NCBI GenBank assembly: GCA_951813555.1
Contig: OX638344.1
Span: forward strand, 3,163,076 to 3,227,075
Direction of reading: 5' to 3'
Length of the DNA: 64,000 nucleotides
Source of the DNA: an uncultured Acidimicrobiales bacterium
Lineage (GTDB): Bacteria; Actinomycetota; Acidimicrobiia; Acidimicrobiales; Bin134
The notes below the pieces were generated by a model. The model saw only the letters and a program-made list of their open reading frames with translations. It had not been told where the DNA came from and did not search any database. The first letter of the stretch is position 1. The number at the start of each line of letters is the position of its first letter. A program made the position numbers and the translations under genes. Below, in pieces: positions 34,219-41,856 of this stretch.

Positions 34219-35778
34219 TTATGTCATGAGCCCGATGACGTAGGCCTCATCGGGTTTCTTGTCGCGGGATGCGTCGATGGTCTCCACCAGGCGGCCGCTC
34301 CTCATGACGAGGATGCGATCGCTCAAGCCGATCAGCTCGGGCAGGTCGTCGCTGACAATGATGATGCCCGCATGGGTCTCGGCCAGGTCGCGCAGGATGC
34401 CGTAGATCTCGCCCTTGGCGCCCACGTCCACGCCGGCGGTGGGGTTCTCGAGGATGAGAACGCCCGGCTCTCGGCGGATCCACTTGGCCAGCGCCACCTT
34501 CTGCTGATTGCCACCGCTCACTTGCGAGATCTTCTGGCCATCGGTCGCCCTGATGTCGAACTTGCCGATGGCGACCTCGGTCTCGCTTCGCTCCAGGCGG
34601 TTCTTCCATATGCCTCCCCGGCGCACGAATCCGTATTCATCGCGATCTCCGCTGGGCAACGAGAGGTTGAACCTCACTGAATCAGCCTGGATAAGGCTGT
34701 CGGTGTGGCGATCGGGAGACAGGTAGCCCAGTCCCTTGCGCTTCATCCGCACAGTGGAGGTGCGGTGTACCGCAGCATCGTTGAGGGTCATGTGCCCCTC
34801 ATCCATGCGGTCGGCGCCGGCCAAGCTCCGGGCCAGAGACGACTTGCCGGAGCCCAGCAGGCCGGCGATGCCCAGAATCTCGCCCTGGCGCAGATCGAAG
34901 CTGATGTCCCGGAACAAGAACTTCTGCGCATCGGCTCGGTTGTACTGCGCCCGATCGCGGCACCCGACGCCTTGCACCGACAGCACAATGCGCTCTCGCA
35001 GTCCGCTGCCCTGGCGGTCTTCGGCATGGAAGTCGGCCTGCCGGACCCGACCGACCATGAGCGCGTGCAGGGCGGCCTCGTCGGTGTCGGTGGCGATGGT
35101 CTGCGCTACCTTCTCACCGTCCTTGAGCACCACGATGTCCTGGCAGACCTCCAGCACCTCCTTCAGACGGTGGGAGACGAACGCCACTCCCAGCCCGCGG
35201 GTGGCCAGCTCGGTGACCATGGCGAGCAGATGGGGCACCTCCTCGTGGCTCAGCGCGGCGGTGGGCTCATCGAAGAGCACGAAGGTGCGCGGCAGGCCGA
35301 GAACGTCGGGCACGGCGGTGGCTTTCACCGCTTCTGCTGCTTGGCGAATCGAATAGTTGAACTCGCTGGTGAGGCGGGTTACATCCACATGGATGCCGAA
35401 TTCGTCCACCACCCGCTGAGCTTCTCGGATCATGCGGGTGCGACTCAAGACCCCCCGATTGGTGAACGCGACCTCGTGGCCCAAGAACAGGTTCTCGTAG
35501 AGCGGGATACCCGCGATCAGCGCCGGCTCCTGGAACACTCGCCAGATGCCGAGGGTGTTGGCCGCCTTGTAGGCATGGGGTTCGAAGCGCTCCCCGTTGA
35601 GGAACATCGCGCCCCGGTCGGGTCTGGTGATGCCGCAGACGATGTTCAAGAGCGTCGACTTTCCAGCACCGTTCTCGCCTACTAGGCCGGTGACCGTTCC
35701 AGGCTCAATTGACAGGAAGACATTGTCAAGCGCCAATTGAGCGTCGTAGCGCTTTGTGACGCCCTCGATCCGTAGCAT
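34219..35778 (-). CDS. Ribose-type ABC transporter double ATPase with one degenerate site
   Basis: The 519-residue protein contains two nucleotide-binding domains. Domain 1 has Walker A GENGAGKST and Walker B FVLFDEPT but a poor signature (FNYSIRQAAEAVKA instead of LSxGQQ). Domain 2 has Walker A GLLGSGKSS and a good signature (VSGGNQQKVALAKW), but Walker B reads VLILENPT, replacing the catalytic Glu by Asn. Combining halves, one composite site (A/B of domain 1 with the signature of domain 2) is intact and the other is doubly degenerate. It energises import with the permease and binding protein. Confidence 0.88.
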   Translation of the reverse strand: MLRIEGVTKRYDAQLALDNVFLSIEPGTVTGLVGENGAGKSTLLNIVCGITRPDRGAMFLNGERFEPHAYKAANTLGIWRVFQEPALIAGIPLYENLFLGHEVAFTNRGVLSRTRMIREAQRVVDEFGIHVDVTRLTSEFNYSIRQAAEAVKATAVPDVLGLPRTFVLFDEPTAALSHEEVPHLLAMVTELATRGLGVAFVSHRLKEVLEVCQDIVVLKDGEKVAQTIATDTDEAALHALMVGRVRQADFHAEDRQGSGLRERIVLSVQGVGCRDRAQYNRADAQKFLFRDISFDLRQGEILGIAGLLGSGKSSLARSLAGADRMDEGHMTLNDAAVHRTSTVRMKRKGLGYLSPDRHTDSLIQADSVRFNLSLPSGDRDEYGFVRRGGIWKNRLERSETEVAIGKFDIRATDGQKISQVSGGNQQKVALAKWIRREPGVLILENPTAGVDVGAKGEIYGILRDLAETHAGIIIVSDDLPELIGLSDRILVMRSGRLVETIDASRDKKPDEAYVIGLMT

Positions 35779-35822
35779 CGCTACGCTCTTTCCCCCTTCA
35801 CCCCGGGTCGCGGAATGGTGGA

Positions 35823-35862
35823 ACCTTACGCGTGAAGCACTAACACGTCAACCATGATCGAC
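35823..35862 (-). promoter_or_regulatory. Promoter and operator before the ABC ATPase gene
   Basis: Minus-strand TTGACG (35851-35846), a 17-bp spacer and TAAGGT (35828-35823). The inverted repeat GTCAAC-CATG-ATCGAC (35847-35862) overlaps the -35. The promoter is near-identical to that of the binding-protein gene. Confidence 0.7.
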
Positions 35863-35923
35863 GTATCACAAAGGTCAGTCCAACCCCCATGAGGCTGGTG
35901 AGCAGGCTGGTGAGAAGTTTGGG

Positions 35924-37351
35924 TTAGAGCTGCACTCCGGTGAAGTCGAAGTTGTCCATCTTTATCTTGTAGTGGCTCTCGTAGAGCGCATCTGTCTCGG
36001 CGATGCCCCCGGCCGCTTCGGCCTGGGCCCAGTCGGAGGGGATCTGGTAGCCGGAAGGCGGATCGGCGATCCCTTCCCAGTATTCCTCGAGATGGATCGC
36101 GGCCAAGCTGGTCTGCGGGTCCCAGCTATCCGGGTTGTGCACTCGCGAGGCAAGAATTGGATCGAACGGGAGCCGGTCCTCAGCGCCGTAGTAGCGACTT
36201 ATCAAACCGTCCACGTTCTCCTGTGTGACGTGAATGCCGTTCACCCACATCTGCCGCTCGATCGGGCCGAACTCCACCCCTTGCAGCGTGTCGTACATGC
36301 GGGTGATCGGGTGGACCGCAAAGGAGTGGGGCCCGTGGAAGTTCGTCGAGAACACCTCGCCGCGCTGGATGTTCTCCAAGATGTCGGGGTTGCCGTCTTG
36401 ACCGCAGAACAGCACGTCGTCGCCTGGGGTATAGCCCAAGCCCTCCGCGGCAGGGAGGACACCGGTGAGCATGGCGTCGTTCGAGCACGCCACTCCGTCG
36501 GGCTTGCCGTGCCGTCCAACGAGGTCCTGGAACGCCTGCTGGGCAAGCACCGGATCCCAGCTGCCCGGCAACTCTCCGACGATGCTGAGGGTGGGAAACT
36601 CATCCACTGCCTGGTGGACACCGGCGGTGCGCCGGAAGGCTAACGACCCGCCGGGGAAGCCGGCGATGTGGAGAATCTTGCCCTCGGCCGAGCCGAGCCG
36701 GTTCACGATCTCCTGGCACATGAGCTTGGTCGACCCGTAGATGTTGGGCGGATCGTGCAGATCCCAGAACGCCGTGTAGAACTCGTTGGTGTCGACCGGC
36801 ATAAACCACGGTCCGGCGGCCCACATCTGCGAGTGGTAGGCCCCGGCCGGGGTGGCCGCCTGGTTGATGGGTCGGACCTCCGAACCATCGATCCCGGACA
36901 CCCAGATCATGTTGTGGCCGCTGCCGATGTACTGGCGAGCAAGGTCGACAGAGTTCACCGGATCAAGGTTGGTGTTGCCCTCGGTATAGGCCGAGATACC
37001 CAGCACCTCGACCGTCTGGCGACCGGCGTCGGCCATGGTGCGGGTGTACTGGTTTGGCGTCAAGATGAGGTGGGCCAATCGGCCCTCCTTGCGGGAGACA
37101 ACAGCCACCGTCTGAGTGGGCGCCGCCGTAGCAGGCGCCGCCGTGGCGGCAGGTGCGGGCGCGTCATCATCGTTGCCACAGGCCATTCCGATCCCGGCCA
37201 TCGCCAAGCCGACGGCCGACATCCGCAGCACATCCCGACGGGACATTCCCTTTGTGTCGAGGTGCTCCAGGATCGGATCGATGGTGCTGTTGTCACCGGG
37301 GGTCGGAACCGTTGAGGTAACAACCGATTTGGACTTTGAAGAACCTGTCAT
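35924..37351 (-). CDS. Tat-exported ABC transporter substrate-binding lipoprotein
   Basis: The 475-residue protein has a twin-arginine signal (MSRRDVLRMSAVGLAMAGIGMAC) in which the final Cys also fits a lipobox, preceded by about 35 extra residues. The mature part is a sugar-type (LacI/RbsB fold) periplasmic-binding protein (GHNMIWVSGIDGSEVRPINQ, FPGGSLAFRRTAGVHQAVDEFP, DGVACSNDAMLTGVLPAAE, VLFCGQDGNPDILENIQRGE). Tat export suggests folding, perhaps cofactor binding, before export. ATG 37349-37351 follows a GGGGAAGG ribosome-binding site. It feeds the ATPase and permease encoded downstream. The ligand is unknown and a nitrile or amide is inferred from the regulon. Confidence 0.85.
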   Translation of the reverse strand: MTGSSKSKSVVTSTVPTPGDNSTIDPILEHLDTKGMSRRDVLRMSAVGLAMAGIGMACGNDDDAPAPAATAAPATAAPTQTVAVVSRKEGRLAHLILTPNQYTRTMADAGRQTVEVLGISAYTEGNTNLDPVNSVDLARQYIGSGHNMIWVSGIDGSEVRPINQAATPAGAYHSQMWAAGPWFMPVDTNEFYTAFWDLHDPPNIYGSTKLMCQEIVNRLGSAEGKILHIAGFPGGSLAFRRTAGVHQAVDEFPTLSIVGELPGSWDPVLAQQAFQDLVGRHGKPDGVACSNDAMLTGVLPAAEGLGYTPGDDVLFCGQDGNPDILENIQRGEVFSTNFHGPHSFAVHPITRMYDTLQGVEFGPIERQMWVNGIHVTQENVDGLISRYYGAEDRLPFDPILASRVHNPDSWDPQTSLAAIHLEEYWEGIADPPSGYQIPSDWAQAEAAGGIAETDALYESHYKIKMDNFDFTGVQL

Positions 37352-37446
37352 TGTGGCCTTCCCCTCTCTTGTTTTCTCTGCCCCCCAAGGGCCACGAAAC
37401 CGCGGGTTTTCGTCGGTTCTTGATGCAACGGAACAGATTTGTGGGA

Positions 37447-37486
37447 ACCTTACGCCCAATCTGCCAACACGTCAACAGCTATCGAC
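37447..37486 (-). promoter_or_regulatory. Promoter and operator of the binding-protein gene
   Basis: Minus-strand TTGACG (37475-37470), a 17-bp spacer and TAAGGT (37452-37447). The inverted repeat GTCAAC-AGCT-ATCGAC (37471-37486) overlaps the -35. The leader is about 90 nt. Confidence 0.7.
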
Positions 37487-37508
37487 GCATCAACGTCCGG
37501 CGTCATCT

Positions 37509-37549
37509 GTCGATATCCATTGACCTATTCAGCCAGCTGTGGTTAGCCT
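37509..37549 (+). promoter_or_regulatory. Promoter and operator of cbtBA
   Basis: The plus-strand inverted repeat GTCGAT-ATCC-ATTGAC (37509-37524) runs into the -35 TTGACC (37520-37525). After an 18-bp spacer comes TAGCCT (37544-37549), ending 6 nt before the cbtB ATG, so the transcript is probably leaderless. It is back to back with the binding-protein promoter. Confidence 0.6.
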
Positions 37550-37555
37550 GTCGCC

Positions 37556-37759
37556 ATGCGCTCCCCCACCACCCAAGTCATAGGTTCTCTTTCCAGTGGC
37601 CGGTTGGCGTTGGCCGAATGGGCGCTTATGGCACTCGCGCTATTCGCGGTGCACATCCTGCTGCAGGAAAACGGGCTCTTGTTCTCCGACCAGATTGCCC
37701 ACTATCTGCACGAGTTTGCCCACGACGCCCGACACTCCCTCGGCGCTCCCTGCCACTAA
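37556..37759 (+). CDS. cbtB: Cobalt transporter subunit CbtB
   Basis: The 67-residue protein has one membrane helix (LAEWALMALALFAVHILLQ) and a His-rich tail, HYLHEFAHDARHSLGAPCH, the metal-binding signature of CbtB. CbtB and CbtA form a cobalt uptake system usually found with B12 genes. Here it sits divergently from a cobalt nitrile hydratase regulon and shares its operator, so it most likely supplies cobalt for the enzyme. No B12 riboswitch fits in the short leader. Confidence 0.85.
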   Translation: MRSPTTQVIGSLSSGRLALAEWALMALALFAVHILLQENGLLFSDQIAHYLHEFAHDARHSLGAPCH

Positions 37760-37772
37760 ATTTGATCAATCC

Positions 37773-38516
37773 ATGGGGGGCGAAAACTGGCGCCGGCGGA
37801 TCAGCCGCGGTGCAATCGCTGGCTTAGCAGGCGGTGCCGCGTCTGCGGTGATCCTCTGGGTCGCAGTTGAACCCTCCATCACCCAGGCCATTGACATCGA
37901 AAACGCCGCCGGTGACGGTCACTCTGAAGGCAACGCGGCGGCTGTTGGCGACGAGAATGGCGAACTCATCTCGCGGACAACGCAGCTGGTCGGGGGAACG
38001 GTCACCGCAATCGTGGTGGGCGTTCTTCTGGGCATCGTGTTCGCAATCGTCTTCGCCCGAGCCAAACACCGCCTGCCGGGCAGGACCGATCTCGGACAGG
38101 CGTTGAGCTTGGCCGCATTCGCATTCTTCGCAATAGGGCTGCTCCCAGCCTTGAAGGTGCCGGCAAACCCCCCAGGAGTCGGAGATCCGGGGACGGTCAA
38201 TGACCGAACGCTCATCTACTTGGGGACAATCCTCTTGGGAGTATTGCTCGTTCTGGTGTGTATCGCTGCCGCCCAAACCGCCGGCCAGCGCACCGAGCGC
38301 ATGGAGCTGAGATGGATCGCCGTCGCGGCAATGGCCGTGATCGGCGGTGCCGCCATCCTCATCGGCGCCCCCAACGGCACCGTGGAAATCCCGTCAACGG
38401 TTCCGGCTTCGCTGGTGTGGAAATTCCGGGTCGGGTCCCTCGCCCAGCACGCTGGGATGTGGCTCGGAATCGGCCTGGCCTACGGTGCCCTGGTCCTCCG
38501 GCGAACCCCCTCTTGA
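37773..38516 (+). CDS. cbtA: Cobalt transporter subunit CbtA
   Basis: The 247-residue membrane protein begins with a helix (ISRGAIAGLAGGAASAVILWVAVEPSI) typical of CbtA and has about five or six membrane segments, with conserved polar residues near LPALKVPANPPGVGDPGTVNDRTLIY. The ATG is 13 nt after the cbtB stop, in the same operon. It converges with the glycosylase gene. Confidence 0.85.
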   Translation: MGGENWRRRISRGAIAGLAGGAASAVILWVAVEPSITQAIDIENAAGDGHSEGNAAAVGDENGELISRTTQLVGGTVTAIVVGVLLGIVFAIVFARAKHRLPGRTDLGQALSLAAFAFFAIGLLPALKVPANPPGVGDPGTVNDRTLIYLGTILLGVLLVLVCIAAAQTAGQRTERMELRWIAVAAMAVIGGAAILIGAPNGTVEIPSTVPASLVWKFRVGSLAQHAGMWLGIGLAYGALVLRRTPS

Positions 38517-38518
38517 GA

Positions 38519-39130
38519 TCAGACCTCGGTAGCCCGCCAGCAGTACCAGGCAGCGACGCTGCGGTAGGGGCGGAACCGGTCGCCGAGGGGTTCAAGCTCT
38601 TCGGGGGTGGGGGGTTTGGTCCAGCCGTGGGCCAGGCCGTAGCCCTTGCGGACCCCGAAGTCACCCACCGGCCAGACGTCGAGGCGGCGCAGCGAGAAGA
38701 TCAGAAACATCTGGGCGGTCCATGTGCCGACGCCCCAGACTTGGCTGAGCTGGACGATCACTTCCTGGTCGGACAGTCGGCCCAGCCTGGCCAAATCCAG
38801 CGAGCCCTGCTCGCAGTGGGCGGCCAGATCCAGCATCGCCCGTGTCTTGGCCCCCGACAGCCCGGCGCCCCGCAGCGGCTCCTCCCCCAAGGCCAGCACC
38901 GCACCCGGTGCCCACACCAGGGTCTGCTCCCTCACTCGGCCCCAGATGGCCCCGGCCGCCTTGCCGGCCAGCTGCTGGTAGGCGATCTCGCGGCTCAGCA
39001 CCTCGAACCGCTCCCCCACCGTGGGCTTGGGGCCGAATCGGGCAGGTCCGAACCGCTCCAAGAGCCCGGCCATCACTTCGGACGTCTCCCCCAGGGCAAG
39101 GCTGGCCTCGGTCAAGCTCACTTTTCCCAC
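38519..39130 (-). CDS. DNA-3-methyladenine glycosylase II-type base-excision enzyme (AlkA family)
   Basis: The 203-residue HhH-GPD protein contains the helix-hairpin-helix WGVGTWTAQMFLIFSL and the catalytic Asp in VWPVGDFGVRKGYGL, and would excise alkylated purines from DNA. It lacks the N-terminal TATA-like domain of E. coli AlkA, giving the short form seen in many bacteria. The start is GTG 39128-39130. Confidence 0.85.
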   Translation of the reverse strand: MGKVSLTEASLALGETSEVMAGLLERFGPARFGPKPTVGERFEVLSREIAYQQLAGKAAGAIWGRVREQTLVWAPGAVLALGEEPLRGAGLSGAKTRAMLDLAAHCEQGSLDLARLGRLSDQEVIVQLSQVWGVGTWTAQMFLIFSLRRLDVWPVGDFGVRKGYGLAHGWTKPPTPEELEPLGDRFRPYRSVAAWYCWRATEV

Positions 39131-39167
39131 GCTGATGCTCCTGAGATGTACTGATCAGTGGGCCGCG

Positions 39168-40013
39168 TTACCCGCCCGGCATCGGCTCCGAAACCGGCTT
39201 GACGACCACCCTGGCGATGCGCCTGCCGGTGACCCGCTCCACCAGCAGCTCCCAGCCATCCACTTCCAGCGTCTCACCCTCATCGGGAACGTGGCCCAGG
39301 GTGTTGAAGATCAGCCCGCCCACGGTGTCCCAGTCGCCGTTGGGCAGTGGCGCGTCCAGCACATCGCTCAGCTCGTCTATGGGCACCCGCCCGTTCACTC
39401 GCACCGTGCCGGGCGATACCCGCTCGATCATGGGCTCCTCCACGTCAAACTCGTCGACGATCTCGCCCACCAACTCCTCGATCAGGTCTTCCAGCGTGAC
39501 CACTCCAGCAGTTCCGCCGTACTCATCCACCACGATGGCGATGTGGAACTTCTCCGCCTGCATCTCCCGCAGCAATAGGGATATCCGCTTGGTCTCGGGC
39601 ACGAATCGGGGGGTCCGGGCCACCGCAACCGCCGGGGACCCAGCGCCCTGCTCCCGCTCAGCCCGCATCAGGTCCTTGGCATGGACCACTCCCACCACAT
39701 CGTCGATCCCCTCGGCGTACACCGGCACGCGGCTGTAGCCGTGCTCGATGACGATTCCAATGGCTTCGGCCACCGTGTGCTGGTCGCTCATCGACACCAT
39801 GTCGGTGCGGGGCACCATCACCTCGCGCGCCACGGTGTCGCCGAACTCGATGATCTGTCCGATCAGCTCCCGCTCCTCGGGCTCGATGGCGTCGGACGCC
39901 TCAGCCGCTTCGGCCATGGCCAGCAGCTCTTCCTCAGACACCTGCGGTGACTCCCGGGTCCAACTGGCCCGCAGCAGCCGCCCCAGGAGCCCGAATCGGC
40001 CCGGGACGCTCAT
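39168..40013 (-). CDS. corC: CBS-domain CorC/HlyC-family protein
   Basis: The 281-residue protein has a CBS pair (MVPRTDMVSMSDQHTVAEAIGIVIEHGYSRVPVY, VVHAKDLM, VVDEYGGTAGVVTLEDLIEELVGEIVDE) and a C-terminal transporter-associated domain ending VVVKPVS. It has no DUF21 membrane domain, so it is the soluble short form linked to magnesium/cobalt efflux and ion homeostasis. Its ATG overlaps the ybeY stop (ATGA). The phoH-ybeY-corC order is conserved in bacteria. Confidence 0.88.
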   Translation of the reverse strand: MSVPGRFGLLGRLLRASWTRESPQVSEEELLAMAEAAEASDAIEPEERELIGQIIEFGDTVAREVMVPRTDMVSMSDQHTVAEAIGIVIEHGYSRVPVYAEGIDDVVGVVHAKDLMRAEREQGAGSPAVAVARTPRFVPETKRISLLLREMQAEKFHIAIVVDEYGGTAGVVTLEDLIEELVGEIVDEFDVEEPMIERVSPGTVRVNGRVPIDELSDVLDAPLPNGDWDTVGGLIFNTLGHVPDEGETLEVDGWELLVERVTGRRIARVVVKPVSEPMPGG

Positions 40014-40540
40014 CTCGACCCCGCCTGTGCCCCGGCTGGTGTAGTCATGGCCCATGCTTGAGCCAGCAGCTCCTGCTCCCGACCCTCCATCTTGCCGGCA
40101 TCAACATCGTCAATGTGGTCATAGCCCAGCAAGTGCAGGGTGCCGTGCACCACCAGCAGCGCCAGTTCCTCGTCGACGGGATGGCCCTGGGCCACGGCGT
40201 TGGACGCGGCCACTGAGGGGCAGATCACCACATCACCCACCAACCGGGGCTCGTCGGGGTCCCGGGGGGCGCTGCCGTCGTCAGCGCCGAAGGCGAGCAC
40301 GTCGGTCGGCCGGTCGATTCCCCGGTGCCCGGCGTTGAGCGCGGCCATCTGGTCGGCATCCACGAACGTGAGCCCCGCCTCCCAAGGAGTCGCCACCCCC
40401 TCACCAGCAACCACCCGGCGCATCAACTCAGCCCATCGACCCTCGTCTACCGCCATGTCCCGTTGGCAGTCGAACACCGCGACCACACCATGATCAGATT
40501 CTGCTTCGGTGGGTCTAGGACCCGAATCGCCGTCAGCCAT
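40010..40540 (-). CDS. ybeY: Endoribonuclease YbeY
   Basis: The 176-residue zinc endoribonuclease matures the 16S rRNA 3' end and takes part in ribosome quality control. The metal motif HGTLHLLGYDH (H-x3-H-x5-H type) is present, as are RPTDVLAF and the GDVVIC strand. It starts 8 bp inside the end of phoH and its stop overlaps corC, so the three genes are translated as a tight operon. Confidence 0.93.
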   Translation of the reverse strand: MADGDSGPRPTEAESDHGVVAVFDCQRDMAVDEGRWAELMRRVVAGEGVATPWEAGLTFVDADQMAALNAGHRGIDRPTDVLAFGADDGSAPRDPDEPRLVGDVVICPSVAASNAVAQGHPVDEELALLVVHGTLHLLGYDHIDDVDAGKMEGREQELLAQAWAMTTPAGAQAGSR

Positions 40541-41486
40541 CGTTGCCGGCCCGCTCATAGGCATTCACGATGTCGGCCACAATGCGGTGGCGTACAACGT
40601 CGCGGGAGCTGAGATGGACGAACGACAGGCCGTCGATTCCCCCCAAGATCTTCTCCAGAGAATCCAGGCCGCTGCGGCCCCGGTCCACGTCCACCTGGGT
40701 CACGTCACCAGTCACCACTGCCCTGGAGCCGAACCCGATGCGGGTCAAGAACATCTTCATCTGCTCGGGGGTGGTGTTCTGGGCCTCGTCCAGAATGATG
40801 AAGCTGTCGTTGAGCGTCCGGCCCCTCATATAGGCCAGCGGCGCAATCTCGATGACCCCCCGGTCGACCAGTGACTGCACCTCCTCGGCCTCGATCATGT
40901 CGTAGAGGGCGTCATAGAGCGGGCGCAGGTAGGGGTCGACCTTGGCGATCATGTCGCCGGGTAGAAACCCCAAACGCTCCCCTGCCTCCACCGCCGGCCG
41001 GGTCAGGATGATGCGCTCCACGGTGCGCGCTTTCAGCTCTCGCACCGCGGTGGCCACCGCCAGCCAGCTCTTGCCGGTCCCCGCCGGGCCGATGCCGAAG
41101 GTGATGATGTTGGCCCGCATGGCATCGACATAGCAGCGCTGGCCGGCTGATTGGGGCCGGATGACCCGACCTCGGCCCGACCGAAGCACATCGGTATCCA
41201 TCACGCCTGAAGGACTTTCGTCTGCCTCCACCATCTGGATCGCCCGGCCCAGCGCACGGGCATCGAGCTGGTGGCCGCCCTGCACCAGCTGAACCATCTC
41301 GTCGAACAGACCGGCCACTCGGTCGGCGCCTTGGCCTGACACCGTGATCCGGTTGCCCCGCACGAAGATATCGGCATCGGGGAACGACTGCTCGATCAGG
41401 CGGAGATGCTGGTCGCGCTCACCCAGCAGGGCTGCCATGAGCCCGTTGCGCGGAATGTCTATAGTGACCGGCGCGGCGGTGGTCAT
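40533..41486 (-). CDS. phoH: PhoH-family ATPase
   Basis: The 317-residue protein has an N-terminal KH-like region and a P-loop ATPase domain with GPAGTGKSWLA, the LTRPAVEAGERLGFLPGD block and FIILDEAQNTTPEQMKMFLTRIGFGS, followed by TGDVTQVD. It is predicted to act in RNA metabolism with YbeY. The ATG is immediately next to the HTH gene stop. Confidence 0.93.
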   Translation of the reverse strand: MTTAAPVTIDIPRNGLMAALLGERDQHLRLIEQSFPDADIFVRGNRITVSGQGADRVAGLFDEMVQLVQGGHQLDARALGRAIQMVEADESPSGVMDTDVLRSGRGRVIRPQSAGQRCYVDAMRANIITFGIGPAGTGKSWLAVATAVRELKARTVERIILTRPAVEAGERLGFLPGDMIAKVDPYLRPLYDALYDMIEAEEVQSLVDRGVIEIAPLAYMRGRTLNDSFIILDEAQNTTPEQMKMFLTRIGFGSRAVVTGDVTQVDVDRGRSGLDSLEKILGGIDGLSFVHLSSRDVVRHRIVADIVNAYERAGNDG

Positions 41487-41756
41487 TCAGGAATCGGCAT
41501 CTGCGTCGCTGTCATCGCCCTTATCGCCGTCGCCGGTGGAGACGGGATCGGGATACAGGTGACCCAGTGTGCCGGGTTCGATGCGGCTGCGCTCGATGAA
41601 GTCGTCCACATCGGTCTGCTTGACCCGGATCACCCGACCCATACGATACGCAGGCAGGCCGCCTTCGTTAATGAACCGGTACAGCGTTCTGGTGGTGATT
41701 CCCAGCCGCTTGGCCGCGGTCTCGGTATTCAGCCACACAATTTGGGTATCGCTCAT
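41487..41756 (-). CDS. Small excisionase/BldC-type helix-turn-helix protein
   Basis: The 89-residue protein has a MerR-like winged helix (WLNTETAAKRLGITTRTLYRFINEGGLPAYRMGRVIRVKQTDVDDFI) and an acidic C-terminal tail (GDGDKGDDSDADADS). Such proteins bind DNA as regulators or as recombination directionality factors. The location directly before phoH, with no integrase nearby, favours a regulator. It probably heads the phoH-ybeY-corC operon. Confidence 0.8.
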   Translation of the reverse strand: MSDTQIVWLNTETAAKRLGITTRTLYRFINEGGLPAYRMGRVIRVKQTDVDDFIERSRIEPGTLGHLYPDPVSTGDGDKGDDSDADADS

Positions 41757-41856
41757 CTATCCCAAACTCTATCCCATTCCTCTGCCACCGCACCGCAAAA
41801 ATTTGGGTATCGCTCCAGCTACAGTCCGACCACGCAAGACCGACAGCGTGGGCTTC

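Noticed and set aside
33173..37351. The ribose-type ABC system as a plain sugar importer
   Set aside because: The family match is to sugar systems, but there are no sugar kinase or isomerase genes and the shared operator links it to nitrile metabolism; the cargo is left open.
41487..41756. Excisionase of an integrated element
   Set aside because: The HTH type fits, but it is adjacent to and co-oriented with phoH and no integrase or att repeat is near, so a regulator is more likely.
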